64,000 nt of DNA from Polyangiaceae bacterium (GCA_019637265.1 JAHBVY010000001.1:62001-126000); one strand, 5' to 3'. Numbered from the stretch's first letter, positions 28,612-37,783 are shown. Made by a program: numbers and translations. Notes: generated from the sequence alone by a model not told the origin.

Positions 28612-29730
28612 CTACTTCCTGACGACTTTGCGGGGGTACTTCAGCGGGCCGTAGACGTAGGCGTCGGAGCCGCACAGCTCCCAGCGCGCGGGGTCGATGC
28701 GCGGCGCTTCGGTCGGCTGTTCGGGCCCGGCCCAGTCCACCGCGCCGGGCTTGCCGCGGGGGCCCAGCATCACCGGCGCGATGAAGGCGTGCAGCTCGTC
28801 CACCAGCTTGGCCGCCAGCGAGGAGCCCGCGAGCTCCGCCCCGCCTTCGCACAGCACGCTCACCACCTCACGCGCGGCGAGCGCTTCCAGCGCCTTCGCC
28901 ATGTCCACGCGGCCGTCGGTCCCCGCGCCGACGCGGATCACCGAGACGTTCAGATCGCCCAGCGCCTGGGCGGCCTCCGGATCGGCCTCCGGGGTGGTGA
29001 TGACGCAGGTGGGGATGTCGGCCGCCGTCTGCGCCAGCTGGCTCTCCAGTGGGAAGCGGAGCTTACTGTCGATCACCACGCGCACCGGGTTACGCCCGGG
29101 GACGTCGCGCACGGTGAGCTGTGGGTCGTCCGCGATCACGGTGTTGATGCCGACCATCACCGCGTCCAGCTGGGCGCGCAGCTGGTGCACCTTGTTCCGG
29201 CTGTCCGAGCAGGTGATCCACTTGGAGGCGCCGGTGCGGGTCGCCGTGCGGCCATCCAGCGACAACGCGAGCTTCAGCGCGAGGTAAGCGCTGCCGCGGG
29301 TGATGTACTTCACCCAGGGGAGGATCAGCGCCTGCGCCTCCGCCTCCATCACGCCGACCACCACCTCGATGCCGGCGCGTTCGAGCACCGCGCCGCCGCC
29401 GCCGACCACGTGGGGGTTGGGGTCGCGGCAGCCGATCACCACGCGGCGGACGCCGCTCTGGATGATGGAGTCCGTACACGGCGGGGTGCGCCCCTGGTGC
29501 GAGCAGGGCTCCAGGGTGACGTAGAGGGTGGCGCCCTGGGCCGCCTCGCCCGCCGCGCGCAGCGCCACCAGCTCCGCGTGGTCTTGCCCCGCGGAGGCGT
29601 GGTAGCCCGTGCTGACGACCTCGCCGTTCGGCGCGACGACCACGCTGCCCACGTGGGGGTTGGGGGAGGGGTCACCGCGGCGCCCCACCTCGAGGGCCTT
29701 GGCCATCATCTCGGCGTCGAGCTCTGACAT
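28612..29730 (-). CDS. ribD: Bifunctional riboflavin deaminase/reductase RibD
   Basis: A 372-aa enzyme catalysing the second and third steps of riboflavin synthesis. The N-terminal deaminase domain has zinc motifs HAELVAL and EPCSHQGRTPPC; the C-terminal NADPH reductase domain has LALSLDGRTATRTGASKWIT and GINTVIADDPQLTVR. The start is ATG 29730, 4 bp after the nrdR stop; a GTG at 29742, which would overlap nrdR, is the alternative. No FMN riboswitch precedes it, which fits its position inside the operon. ribE, ribBA and ribH are not in the window. Confidence 0.94.
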   Translation of the reverse strand: MSELDAEMMAKALEVGRRGDPSPNPHVGSVVVAPNGEVVSTGYHASAGQDHAELVALRAAGEAAQGATLYVTLEPCSHQGRTPPCTDSIIQSGVRRVVIGCRDPNPHVVGGGGAVLERAGIEVVVGVMEAEAQALILPWVKYITRGSAYLALKLALSLDGRTATRTGASKWITCSDSRNKVHQLRAQLDAVMVGINTVIADDPQLTVRDVPGRNPVRVVIDSKLRFPLESQLAQTAADIPTCVITTPEADPEAAQALGDLNVSVIRVGAGTDGRVDMAKALEALAAREVVSVLCEGGAELAGSSLAAKLVDELHAFIAPVMLGPRGKPGAVDWAGPEQPTEAPRIDPARWELCGSDAYVYGPLKYPRKVVRK

Positions 29731-29734
29731 CTGG

Positions 29735-30202
29735 CTACCCACTGGCCTCCCGAGACTTCACGAGCTTGCCCATCTCCGCCATGAACTCATCGATGTCGCG
29801 AAACGAGCGGTACACGCTGGCAAAGCGCACGTAGGCGACCTCGTCGAGCTCCTTCAGTTGCTCCATCACCCGCTCGCCGATCACCCGCGCTGGGATTTCC
29901 TTGTCGCCAAGCTGGCCAAGCGTACGCTCCAGCGCCTCCGCTGTCTCGTCCAGCTGGTCGGCCGCCACGGGGCGCTTGTTACACGCGATCTGAAGGCTCC
30001 GCAGCAGCTTGCTGCGATCGAAGGGCTCGCGCCGCCCGTCCTTCTTCACCACCGTCGGCAGCGTGTGCTCCACGCGCTCGTAGGTGGTGAAGCGTTTGTG
30101 GCACGCGTCGCACTCACGCCGCCGCCACACCACCGTGCCTCCCGACGCCAAGCGCGAATCCACCACGCGGCTGTCCGTATGGGTACAGAAGGGGCACTGC
30201 AT
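29735..30202 (-). CDS. nrdR: Transcriptional repressor NrdR
   Basis: A 155-aa repressor of ribonucleotide reductase genes. It has the N-terminal zinc ribbon (CPFC at 3-6 and CDAC), the RRRECDACHKRFTTYER signature and the ATP-cone domain that senses ATP/dATP. It lies between fabF and ribD on the same strand, a linkage common in many Proteobacteria. NrdR-box targets were not found in the window. Confidence 0.96.
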   Translation of the reverse strand: MQCPFCTHTDSRVVDSRLASGGTVVWRRRECDACHKRFTTYERVEHTLPTVVKKDGRREPFDRSKLLRSLQIACNKRPVAADQLDETAEALERTLGQLGDKEIPARVIGERVMEQLKELDEVAYVRFASVYRSFRDIDEFMAEMGKLVKSREASG

Positions 30203-30262
30203 CCTGAGGGGCCGGGGTGTAGTACCCTCCGCTGGAAATGGCCAGCGAAGCCGGCGGGGGCG

Positions 30263-31507
30263 CTAGGCGAAGCGGCTCAAGATCAAGGTGGCGTTGGTGC
30301 CGCCGAAGCCGAACGAGTTGGACATCACGTGGTCGAGCCGTCGCTCGCGCGCTGCGTTGGGGACGTAGTCCAGGCGGCAGGCGGGATCAGGATCCGTGAG
30401 GTTGATGGTGGGGGGGATGGCGCCCGTCTCGATCGCCTTGGCGCACACCGCGGCCTCCACCGCGCCGGCCGCGCCGAGCAGGTGGCCCATCATCGACTTG
30501 GTGGAGCTCACCCACAGCTGGTGATCCGTCGCGTGGGCACCGAACACCTGCTCCACGGCCTTGCTCTCCTCGATGTCCCCCGCGGGGGTGGAGGTGCCGT
30601 GGGCGTTCATGTAGCCGATTTGCTCTGGATTCAGCCTCGCGTCTTCGAGCGCGAGCCGCATCGAGCGGATGGCGCCCGCGCCATCCGGCGCGGGCTTGGT
30701 GATGTGGTAGGCGTCGCTCGAGGCGCCGAAGCCGGTCACCTCCGCGTAGATCCGCGCGCCGCGGCGCTGAGCGCGGCTCAGCGACTCGAGCACCAAGGTG
30801 CCGGCGCCCTCGCCGCACACGAAGCCGTCACGCCCCTTGTCCCACGGACGGCTCGCCGCCTTGGGGTCGTCGTTACGGCGCGACAGCGCGAACATGGCGC
30901 TGAAGCCGGCGATGCCGATGGGGGTGATGGTCGCCTCGGCGCCGCCCGCGATCATCACGTCCGCCTTGCCGCGGCGGATCCACTCGGCGGCCTCGCCGAT
31001 GGAGTGCGCGCTGGAGGAGCAAGCGGTGGTGTGACAGAAGCTGGGGCCGCGCAGCCCGTACTCGATGCTGACCTGACCCGCCGCGAGGTTCCCGATCAAC
31101 GAGGGGATGAAGTAGGGGCTCACCTTACCGGGCCCCTTCTCCTCCAAGATCATCTTCACGCGCTCGAGGTTCTCGAGCCCGCCGAGGCCCACGCCGATGA
31201 AGCACCCCGCGCGGTCCCGCTCCTCTTCACTGAGCTCGAGCCCAGCGTCCTGAAGCGCCATGCGGGTGGCGCCCATGGCGAAGGTGATGAAGCGCGCGAC
31301 CTCCTTCAGCTTCTTCCTGGGCATGAAGTCGCCGGGCTCGTAGCCCTTCACCTCGCACGCGAAGCGGCTGGGGTAGTCACCCGTCACCTCGAACTGGGTG
31401 ATGGTGTCGGCGCTGCTCTCGGCGCGTAGCAGCGATTGCCACGTGGCGTCCGTACCGATGCCGTTCGGCGTGACCAGGCCGAGCCCTGTGATGACGACGC
31501 GTTCCAT
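30263..31507 (-). CDS. fabF: Beta-ketoacyl-ACP synthase II
   Basis: A 414-aa condensing enzyme that extends acyl-ACP in fatty-acid synthesis. The catalytic triad is complete: C163 ([12 protein letters not shown]), the first histidine in [11 protein letters not shown] and the second in [12 protein letters not shown]. Its length matches FabF. The ribosome site GAGGAT lies just before ATG 31507. It follows acpP by 81 bp, the usual arrangement. Confidence 0.97.
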   Translation of the reverse strand: MERVVITGLGLVTPNGIGTDATWQSLLRAESSADTITQFEVTGDYPSRFACEVKGYEPGDFMPRKKLKEVARFITFAMGATRMALQDAGLELSEEERDRAGCFIGVGLGGLENLERVKMILEEKGPGKVSPYFIPSLIGNLAAGQVSIEYGLRGPSFCHTTACSSSAHSIGEAAEWIRRGKADVMIAGGAEATITPIGIAGFSAMFALSRRNDDPKAASRPWDKGRDGFVCGEGAGTLVLESLSRAQRRGARIYAEVTGFGASSDAYHITKPAPDGAGAIRSMRLALEDARLNPEQIGYMNAHGTSTPAGDIEESKAVEQVFGAHATDHQLWVSSTKSMMGHLLGAAGAVEAAVCAKAIETGAIPPTINLTDPDPACRLDYVPNAARERRLDHVMSNSFGFGGTNATLILSRFA

Positions 31508-31588
31508 CGATCCTCGTCTTGACGCGGGTAGCTGGCGGGCGCGCTCGGGCGGGCGAGGGGACGCTCGCCGAGCGCGCTCACGGCGCGG

Positions 31589-31834
31589 TCAGCCCGCCTG
31601 GTGTTCCTGGATGTAGTCGATCGCGTCCTGGACGGTGCGGATCTTCTCCGTGTCCTCGTCGGGGATCTCGATCTCGAAGGCCTCCTCGAACGCCAGCACC
31701 AGCTCGACCAGGCCGAGCGAGTCAGCGCCGAGATCTTCGATGAAGCTCGACTCGGCGGTGATGTCGCCCTCGTCCACGTCGAGCTGCTCCTTGATGATCT
31801 TCTTGACCTTCGCTTCGATGACTTCTTGACTCAT
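31589..31834 (-). CDS. acpP: Acyl carrier protein
   Basis: An 81-aa acidic carrier protein. S39 in [10 protein letters not shown] takes the 4'-phosphopantetheine arm; most bacterial ACPs have DSLDTVEL, so the residue after the Ser-Leu pair is glycine rather than aspartate here. A strong ribosome site (GGAGG) precedes ATG 31834. It lies in the fabG-acpP-fabF order. Confidence 0.97.
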   Translation of the reverse strand: MSQEVIEAKVKKIIKEQLDVDEGDITAESSFIEDLGADSLGLVELVLAFEEAFEIEIPDEDTEKIRTVQDAIDYIQEHQAG

Positions 31835-31965
31835 GTTGCCTCCAGGTCGCCGGCAGCGCGACCGTACGTGTCAATCAGGGCAGCTTACCTTGCCCCTCGC
31901 CTTGCGCTCCAACCCGCCCCACGGCCCTAAATGGGTGATTGCGGTGGGTCTGATCGCGTGGGGTC

Positions 31966-32709
31966 TCACATATACATCCCGCCGTTGATGCGCAGGCTGT
32001 GGCCGGTGATGTAGCCGGCCTCCTCCGAGGCGAGGTACACCACGCCCGCGGCGATCTCCTCGGCGGAGCCGATGCGGCCCATCGGGACCGACTGCAAAAT
32101 CCCCTGACGCTGCTCGTCCGTCAACGCGCGCGTCATGTCCGTCTCCACGAACCCCGGGGAGATGGCGTTGACCGTGATGCCGCGCGACGCGTACTCACGC
32201 GCCAACGACTTCGCCGCGCCGATCAGCCCCGCCTTGGTGGCGGCGTACGCCGTTTGCCCAGCGTTGCCCGTCTCCCCGACCACGCTGGAGAGCAAGATCA
32301 CCCGGCCGTAGCGGGCGCGCATCATCACCTTGAGCGCCGCGCGCGCGGAGTAGATGGCGCCCTTCAGGTTGACGTCGAGCAGCCGATCCAAATCGCTCGA
32401 TTTCAGCCGGAGCAGCAGGCCATCGACGCTGACCCCAGCGCTGGCGACCAGCACGTCCAGGCGCCCGAGGCGCTTGGCGATCTCGGCGATGGCGGGCTCG
32501 ATCTCGGGGGAGGAGACGTCCAGCGCCGCGGCTTCGGCCGCGCCGCCCGCCGCGCGGATCTCCTCCACGACGGCCTCGGCGGCGCCCTGCCCGCTGGCGT
32601 AGCCGACGACGACGCGGGCGCCACGGCTCGCGAGCGCCACGGCCGCCGCGCGGCCGATCCCGCGTGAGCCCCCCGTGACGATCGCTACTCTGCTCTTCAG
32701 ATCAAACAT
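31966..32709 (-). CDS. fabG: 3-oxoacyl-ACP reductase
   Basis: A 247-aa short-chain dehydrogenase that uses NADPH to reduce 3-ketoacyl-ACP. It shows the cofactor loop GGSRGIGRA, the structural ASAGVS motif, the catalytic serine (LLSSVVGETGN) and the YAATKAG tyrosine/lysine pair. GGGGGAGAG precedes ATG 32709. The next gene is acpP. Confidence 0.96.
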   Translation of the reverse strand: MFDLKSRVAIVTGGSRGIGRAAAVALASRGARVVVGYASGQGAAEAVVEEIRAAGGAAEAAALDVSSPEIEPAIAEIAKRLGRLDVLVASAGVSVDGLLLRLKSSDLDRLLDVNLKGAIYSARAALKVMMRARYGRVILLSSVVGETGNAGQTAYAATKAGLIGAAKSLAREYASRGITVNAISPGFVETDMTRALTDEQRQGILQSVPMGRIGSAEEIAAGVVYLASEEAGYITGHSLRINGGMYM

Positions 32710-33019
32710 CTCTCCCCCGGTGAGGGCGCGCCGTGTTTACCACGCTCGCGCTGGAATCAAGGGCGAAAGTTGTTGCGCGGTGGAGCCCAGCGGGTCGCGC
32801 CGGCGCGTCGCACTGCGTCAGTCGTCGCGCAGTGCGTCAGCGCGGTGTCATCGCCTAGCGCCCAGCGTTTCGGGCGCGCTCGACGTCGGCGCGCGTCGCC
32901 GCCTGGCGCCTGAGGTCTCGGTGGTGCTCGACGTCGGCGCGGTGTCACCACCTGGCGCCTGGGGGTTTGGGTTTGGGGGTTTGGCAGCGCGCTCCAAGTC
33001 GGTGCGCTGGTGCGCGGCG
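32710..33019. other. Intergenic region between fabD and fabG with imperfect repeats
   Basis: No gene is seen in these 310 bp. Two related units, each GCTCGACGTCGGCGCG followed by a cctggcgcctg end, start at 32879 and 32929, with more diverged copies on both sides. A GGGGGTTTGGGTTTGGGGG run lies at 32961-32979. The gap may hold a separate promoter for fabG-acpP-fabF, but none can be read with confidence. Confidence 0.6.
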
Positions 33020-33952
33020 TCACCCCGCTTGGAGCGCCTCGAGCGCGGCCTGGAGGCCTGACGGATCGCTCACCGAGCACACCTTCAAGCCCGGCGCCGT
33101 CTTGCGCACCAGCCCCGCCAGCACCTTCCCGGGCCCCAGCTCGAGCGCTTGGGTCACGCCCTGCTCCGAGAGCCAGCGCACGCTCTGCTCCCAGCGCACC
33201 GGCCCGTCGACTTGGCGCACCAAGAGGTCAGGAATACGTCCCATGTCCGCGTTCGGCGCGGCCTCCACGTTGGACACCACCGGGAAGGTGAGCGGCGAGA
33301 GCTCGAGCTCGCCGAGCGCCGCCTCCACCTGGCGCGCCGCGGGCTCCATCAGCGAGCAATGGAATGGTGCGCTGACTTTCAGCGGGATCAGCTTGAGCTT
33401 CCGTGCGGAAGCGAGCTCCGCGGCGCGCGCCACGCCCTCCCGGGTGCCGGCGATCACGATCTGCCCGGGGGCGTTGAAGTTGGCGGGGGAGACCTCCCCC
33501 GCCTCCGCGCACAGCGCCTCCACCTGGCTCGGGTCGCCGCCCATCACCGCCGCCATCGCGCCGCGGCCCTCCGGCACCGCCGATTGCATCGCCTTGCCGC
33601 GCAGGTGCACCAGCCGCACCGCCTGCTCGAGGCTCAGCGCGCCCGCCGCCACCAGGGCGCTGTATTCGCCGAGCGAGTGACCCGCGGCGTACGCTGGGGG
33701 CGCGAGCTCTGGGGCGCGCTCCTTCAACGCGCTCAAGACAGCGAGGCTGACGGTGACGATCGCCGGCTGGGTGATCTCGGTGCGCACCAGCTCCGACTCT
33801 GGCCCCTCGAAGCACAGCCTCGAGATGCTGAAGCCGAGCGCCGCGTCGGCGCGCTCGAACACCTCGCGCGCCGCGGCGCTCTCCTGCGCCAACGCCTGAC
33901 CCATGCCCACGCTCTGCGTCCCTTGCCCAGGGAATAGCCACGCCCAAGTCAT
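33020..33952 (-). CDS. fabD: Malonyl-CoA-ACP transacylase
   Basis: A 310-aa enzyme that moves malonate from CoA to ACP. The N-terminal FPGQGTQSVGMG, the active-site GHSLGEY (S93), the arginine in HLRGKAMQ and the APFHCSLM histidine motif are all present. It follows fabH by 49 bp on the same strand. Confidence 0.97.
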   Translation of the reverse strand: MTWAWLFPGQGTQSVGMGQALAQESAAAREVFERADAALGFSISRLCFEGPESELVRTEITQPAIVTVSLAVLSALKERAPELAPPAYAAGHSLGEYSALVAAGALSLEQAVRLVHLRGKAMQSAVPEGRGAMAAVMGGDPSQVEALCAEAGEVSPANFNAPGQIVIAGTREGVARAAELASARKLKLIPLKVSAPFHCSLMEPAARQVEAALGELELSPLTFPVVSNVEAAPNADMGRIPDLLVRQVDGPVRWEQSVRWLSEQGVTQALELGPGKVLAGLVRKTAPGLKVCSVSDPSGLQAALEALQAG

Positions 33953-34001
33953 GGGCCGGAGCCTAAACCAGAAGCGCGAGGAGGCCGCAAGCGCTCGACG
34001 G

Positions 34002-35000
34002 TCACATCCGGGCGAGCGCGCTCGCCCAGGAGATCCCGGCGCCGAGGGCGCACATCAGCACGGTTTGGCCTGGCTTCACGCGGCCGTCGCGGATCCCTTC
34101 GTCGAGCGCCATCGGGATCGAGGCGCTCGAGGTGTTGCCGTAGCGATCGATGTTGATGATGAAGCGGTCCATCGGGATCTCGAGGCGCTGCGACACTTGG
34201 CTGATGATGCGAAGGTTCGCTTGGTGCGGCACCACCCAATCGACGTCCGTGCTGGTGAGGCCGGCGTCGTCCAGCGCGGTGCGTGAGGCGCTGGTCAGGT
34301 TCTTGACGGCCACCTTGAAGATGTCCTGCCCCACCATGTGCACCTTGTCGCGCCGCGCCTCGATCCCCTCGGCGGTGAGCGGCTCCTTGCTGCCGCCCGC
34401 TGGGATGCAGAGCGAGCTCGCCAGCGAGGCGTCCGTGTAGAGCCGCGTCGACAGCACCCGGGCGTCGCCGCTGGCCGGGCCGAGCACCGCGGCGCCCGCG
34501 CCGTCACCGAACAGCACGCAGGTGGTGCGATCTTCCCAGTTGAGCACCCGTGACAAGAGCTCCACGCCGACGACCAGCACGTGCTTGGCCATTCCCGTAC
34601 GGATAAACTGGTCACCGATCGACAGCGCGTAGACGAAGCCCGCGCAGGCGGCGGCGACGTCGAAGGAGGGGACCTGGCGCGCGCCGAGCTTCGCTTGCAA
34701 GAAGGCGGCGCAGGCCGGCAGCGGCATGTCGGCGCTGATGGTGCCGACGATGATCATGTCGAGATCGGTGGCCTGGATCCCGGCGGCTTCGAGCGCGCGC
34801 TGGGCAGCGACCTTCGCCATGTCGCTGGCGGCTTCATCCGAGGCGGCGACGCGCCGCTCTCCGATGCCCGTGCGCTCGCGGATCCACGCGTCGGAGGTGT
34901 CCACCCGCTGCTCGAGATCGGCGTTCGTGAGCACCTGAGCGGGGGCGTAGGCGCCGGTGCCCAGGATGCAGCTCTGAGGGCTCAGCTCACCAAGTGACAT
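34002..35000 (-). CDS. fabH: Beta-ketoacyl-ACP synthase III
   Basis: A 332-aa condensing enzyme that starts fatty-acid synthesis from acyl-CoA and malonyl-ACP. The catalytic residues are C119 (AAACAGFVYAL), the histidine of VPHQANLRI and the asparagine of YGNTSSAS. ATG 35000 gives the family N-terminus (SCILGTGAYAP); the frame is open upstream for 76 codons with a basic, unrelated sequence and a palindrome, so the longer reading is unlikely. In many bacteria plsX precedes fabH; here it does not. Confidence 0.96.
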   Translation of the reverse strand: MSLGELSPQSCILGTGAYAPAQVLTNADLEQRVDTSDAWIRERTGIGERRVAASDEAASDMAKVAAQRALEAAGIQATDLDMIIVGTISADMPLPACAAFLQAKLGARQVPSFDVAAACAGFVYALSIGDQFIRTGMAKHVLVVGVELLSRVLNWEDRTTCVLFGDGAGAAVLGPASGDARVLSTRLYTDASLASSLCIPAGGSKEPLTAEGIEARRDKVHMVGQDIFKVAVKNLTSASRTALDDAGLTSTDVDWVVPHQANLRIISQVSQRLEIPMDRFIINIDRYGNTSSASIPMALDEGIRDGRVKPGQTVLMCALGAGISWASALARM

Positions 35001-35036
35001 GACGCCGCCATACGCCTGCTCGCGATCGGCGTCTAC

Positions 35037-35053
35037 AATTGGTTGAACCAATT
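35037..35053. promoter_or_regulatory. Perfect AT-rich palindrome upstream of fabH (candidate operator)
   Basis: AATTGGTTGAACCAATT is a perfect inverted repeat (8-bp arms, one central base) 37 bp upstream of the fabH start. AT-rich perfect palindromes are rare in such GC-rich DNA, and the place fits an operator for a lipid-responsive repressor of the fab operon. The binding protein is unknown. Confidence 0.55.
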
Positions 35054-35108
35054 CTGCGACTCGCGCGTGCCGCTTTTTTTCACTGCTTTTTGCCGCAGTG
35101 CGGCGTGT

Positions 35109-35123
35109 GTCAGGGTGACTGAC
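35109..35123. repeat. Palindrome of the CGTYAG-CTRACG family
   Basis: GTCAGGGTGACTGAC has 5-bp arms. It lies between rpmF and fabH, near a run of T at 35075-35082. Confidence 0.5.
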
Positions 35124-35285
35124 GTATACGCCCGGACCGCGACGTGAGGCCATGACCTGCGAGCCTAGAGCAGCGACTGGCGGTGCGCTGCCAAACCCCC
35201 AAAAAACCAAACCGCCCGGCGACCCCATGGAGAGTCGTCGGGCGATGATGTAGCGCGCTCGACGCGCCGTCAGGCTTCAGCGCGC

Positions 35286-35477
35286 TCAGCCGGCGTCGTT
35301 GTTCGTCTTGGTGACGGCGCGGCCCTTGTAGTAGCCGCACGCGGGGCACACGCGGTGCGGGACCATGGGCGCCGAGCAGTTGGCGCAGGGGATGATGTTC
35401 GGCGCCGCCACGCGGTCGTGGTTGGCGCGGCGCGTGTCGCGCCGGGTGCTGCTCTGTCGTCGCTTGGGAACTGCCAC
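35286..35477 (-). CDS. rpmF: Ribosomal protein L32
   Basis: A 63-aa large-subunit ribosomal protein with the MAVPKRRQSSTRRDTRR start and a four-cysteine zinc ribbon (CANC and CPACGYYKGR), so it is the zinc-binding paralogue. The start codon is GTG 35477. Its ribosome site AAGGAG directly precedes the TGA stop of the DUF177 gene, so translation of the two is probably coupled. Confidence 0.96.
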   Translation of the reverse strand: MAVPKRRQSSTRRDTRRANHDRVAAPNIIPCANCSAPMVPHRVCPACGYYKGRAVTKTNNDAG

Positions 35478-35481
35478 GGTG

Positions 35482-36189
35482 TCACTCCTTGTCGCCTTGC
35501 CCTTGAAGGCGCGCTCTGAACGCCGCCAGCGGAGCCAGGCGCGGGTCGATCTCAGGATCGGCGCCCGGGGACTCGGCGGGGTGCGGAGCTATAGGAGCAG
35601 CGACGCCTGGGCGCAAGGGAAATAGCGGCAGCTCGAGCAGGATGAACTCGCGGATGAAGCCGTCGAGCACCACCTCATCCCCCTCGTAAAAGTCCTGGGC
35701 GGCGTCCTCCGCGCTCAGCTCCACGCCCTCTTCGTCTCGCCCGCGGCGGCTCCCTTTGCCGCCCTGTTTTCCTGGCTTTCCTCGGCTCGGCTCGTCGCTC
35801 GCATCGCCGGCCGATCGGCCGGCTCCCTTGGTTGGCTCGACGGCGGCGGCCGTCGCCGTTTTGGCGGCCTTCGGCGCCCGGCGCTGGCGCGGCGGAGGCG
35901 CCGCCGGCGAGAGCATCAGGAACACCTCCGCCCTCAAGTCGATGGGGAAGGGCTCCAGTGAGCGCGCGCAGTCCATCTCGATGGGCACCTCGACCTCGCC
36001 GCGCACCATCACCTCCTGACCCGCCTTGCTGAGCGTGACGTCGAGCCGCCCTGGCTCACCCCGGGTGCGCGCCTCCGTGCCCGTGAGGGCGCGCTCGAGC
36101 CATTCGACCGGGACAGGGACGTCGAGCGTGTGGTCCTCATCTTCGAGCTCATCGAGGGGGACCCGGAAGCTAGGTGCGGGGCTGGTCAT
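35482..36189 (-). CDS. DUF177 (YceD-like) protein
   Basis: A 235-aa protein of the YceD family, which usually precedes rpmF and has been linked to 23S rRNA and ribosome large-subunit maturation. The signature MDCARSLEPF (usually CxRCLxPF) has one cysteine and FYEGDEVVLDGFIREFILLELPLFPL is clear. About 75 low-complexity Ala/Lys/Gly residues are inserted in the middle (from ~105 to ~165), longer than in E. coli YceD. The start ATG 36189 fits the family N-terminus. It is the first gene of the fab/rpmF block and diverges from a membrane protein gene. Confidence 0.88.
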   Translation of the reverse strand: MTSPAPSFRVPLDELEDEDHTLDVPVPVEWLERALTGTEARTRGEPGRLDVTLSKAGQEVMVRGEVEVPIEMDCARSLEPFPIDLRAEVFLMLSPAAPPPRQRRAPKAAKTATAAAVEPTKGAGRSAGDASDEPSRGKPGKQGGKGSRRGRDEEGVELSAEDAAQDFYEGDEVVLDGFIREFILLELPLFPLRPGVAAPIAPHPAESPGADPEIDPRLAPLAAFRARLQGQGDKE

Positions 36190-36251
36190 GGGGGGCGCGA
36201 GCTTACTCCCCGGCGCGTCCACCGCAAACCAGCGTGGTAGCGTCCCGCCCC

Positions 36252-37649
36252 ATGAGGGCCATGAGTGACAGGCAGCGTCGCCTCGGCCTCGCGCTGCTGA
36301 TCTACCTGATCGGCCTCGCGGTGTACTTCGGCTTCGCGCGCCCCGAGCGCCTCACGGAGCACACGCCGTTCAACCACTTCGCGCTGCTCGCCGAGGGCTG
36401 GCTCGATGGGCGGCTCCACCTGGGTGGCCCCCCGCCCGCCTACACGCAGCTGAACGACTTCGCGAAGGTGGGGGATCGCTGGTACGTCGCCTTCCCGCCG
36501 CTGCCCGCGGTGTGGCTGCTCCCCTGGGTGTGGCTGGCCGGCAGCGCCGAGGGGGTGCGTGATGGTCAGGCCTTCTTATGGCTCGCGCCGGTGGCGCCCG
36601 CGGTGCTCTTCCTGGTGCTGGAGAAGCTCACGCGGCTCGGCATGAGCGCGCGCTCCCAGCGCGAGAACCTCGCGCTCTCGCTGCTGTTCGCGTTCGGCAC
36701 CGTGTACTTCTTCAGCGCGGAGCAGGGCACCGTGTGGTTCGCAGCGCACGTGGTGGGCTGCCTGCTCTTGGCGCTCTACGTGCTCTTCGCGCTCGACGCC
36801 GAGCGCCCCCTGCTCGCAGGCTTGATGCTCGGCCTGGGGTTCATGACGCGCTCGCCGCTGCTCTTCGCGGCGCCGCTGTTCGCGCTGGAGGTGCTGCGCG
36901 TGTGCAGCGCTGGCGGCGCCGTGAGCGCCTCCGCGCTGCCGGCGTCGGATCTCGCTCGCACGGCTGAGTCCGCGTCCCCCTCAGGGGGAGGGGGCCCAGT
37001 GAGGCGCCTCATGGCCTGGTACCGGCGTCTGGACAAACGCCGCTTAGTCAAGCTGTATGCCTGGTTTGCGCTGCCGGTGGCGGCTGCGCTGGCGATCACC
37101 CTGTGGCACAACCAGGCGCGCTTCGGTGAGCCGTTCGAGTTCGGCTACCGGTTCCTCACGGTGCGCTGGGCGGAGCGCATGGAGCGCTGGGGGCTCTTCC
37201 ACTACCACTACCTGGGGCGGAACCTGGGCGTCAGCTTGGCCAGCTTGCCTTACGTCACCCGCGGCGGCGCCGCGCCGTTTCAGATCAACGGTCACGGCCT
37301 CGCGCTGTGGTTCACCACCCCGATGTACCTGTGGCTGCTCTGGCCGCGGCTCAGCGCGGGCGCGCGTGGAGTCCACCGCGCGCTTTGGATCACCACCTTG
37401 GCGGTGGCGATGTGGACGCTGCTCTACCAGAACACCGGCTGGGTGCAGTTTGGCCAGCGCTTCTCCAACGACTACGCCGTGCTCCTGTTCGCGCTGCTCG
37501 CCGTTGGGGGGCGCAAGCTCGGTAAGGGCTTCATCGCGGCCTCGGTGTTCGCGGTGGTGGTGAACGCGTTCGGCGCCTACACCTTCGACCGCCCCGAGTA
37601 CCGCGGCTACTACGTGGTGAAGCCGTTCGAGTATTTCCAACCAGACTGA
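36252..37649 (+). CDS. Multi-pass membrane protein, possibly a lipid-linked glycosyltransferase
   Basis: A 465-aa protein with about nine hydrophobic segments (first at residues ~12-30, LALLIYLIGLAVYFGFA). A loop after the first helix carries HFALLAEGWLDGRLHLG, a pattern often seen in GT-C type (mannosyltransferase-like) membrane enzymes, but the usual acidic pair is not obvious. The function is therefore open. The start is ATG 36252 or ATG 36261 in the same frame. It stands alone on the plus strand, 62 bp from the divergent DUF177 gene. Confidence 0.75.
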   Translation: MRAMSDRQRRLGLALLIYLIGLAVYFGFARPERLTEHTPFNHFALLAEGWLDGRLHLGGPPPAYTQLNDFAKVGDRWYVAFPPLPAVWLLPWVWLAGSAEGVRDGQAFLWLAPVAPAVLFLVLEKLTRLGMSARSQRENLALSLLFAFGTVYFFSAEQGTVWFAAHVVGCLLLALYVLFALDAERPLLAGLMLGLGFMTRSPLLFAAPLFALEVLRVCSAGGAVSASALPASDLARTAESASPSGGGGPVRRLMAWYRRLDKRRLVKLYAWFALPVAAALAITLWHNQARFGEPFEFGYRFLTVRWAERMERWGLFHYHYLGRNLGVSLASLPYVTRGGAAPFQINGHGLALWFTTPMYLWLLWPRLSAGARGVHRALWITTLAVAMWTLLYQNTGWVQFGQRFSNDYAVLLFALLAVGGRKLGKGFIAASVFAVVVNAFGAYTFDRPEYRGYYVVKPFEYFQPD

Positions 37650-37665
37650 CGATCGGGTGTCAGTC
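37644..37665 (+). terminator. Inverted repeat over the stop of the membrane protein gene
   Basis: GACTGAC (37644-37650) pairs with GTCAGTC (37659-37665) over an 8-nt loop and includes the TGA stop. It could form a hairpin at the end of the transcript; there is no T run, so termination is tentative. Confidence 0.35.
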
Positions 37666-37698
37666 AGTGCGACTGCCGAGCAGGGGGTGCAGCGCCTT

Positions 37699-37783
37699 CT
37701 TCAGGACCAAGCCCTCGCAAGAAGGCGAGCAAGGAAGTCGCCAAGGTGTGGAGCGAGCGCCCTACTTCAGGACCAAGCCCTCG
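37699..37783. repeat. Duplicated 19-bp end of the small lipoprotein gene
   Basis: CTTCAGGACCAAGCCCTCG occurs at 37765-37783, where it encodes the last residues of the lipoprotein gene, and again at 37699-37717, 66 bp beyond its stop. This looks like a partial tandem duplication of the gene end. Confidence 0.75.

Noticed and set aside
29609-31429. Long plus-strand open frame (about 600 codons) across nrdR and fabF
   Set aside because: It runs antisense to ribD, nrdR and fabF, which are all clear genes; its product has no recognisable fold.
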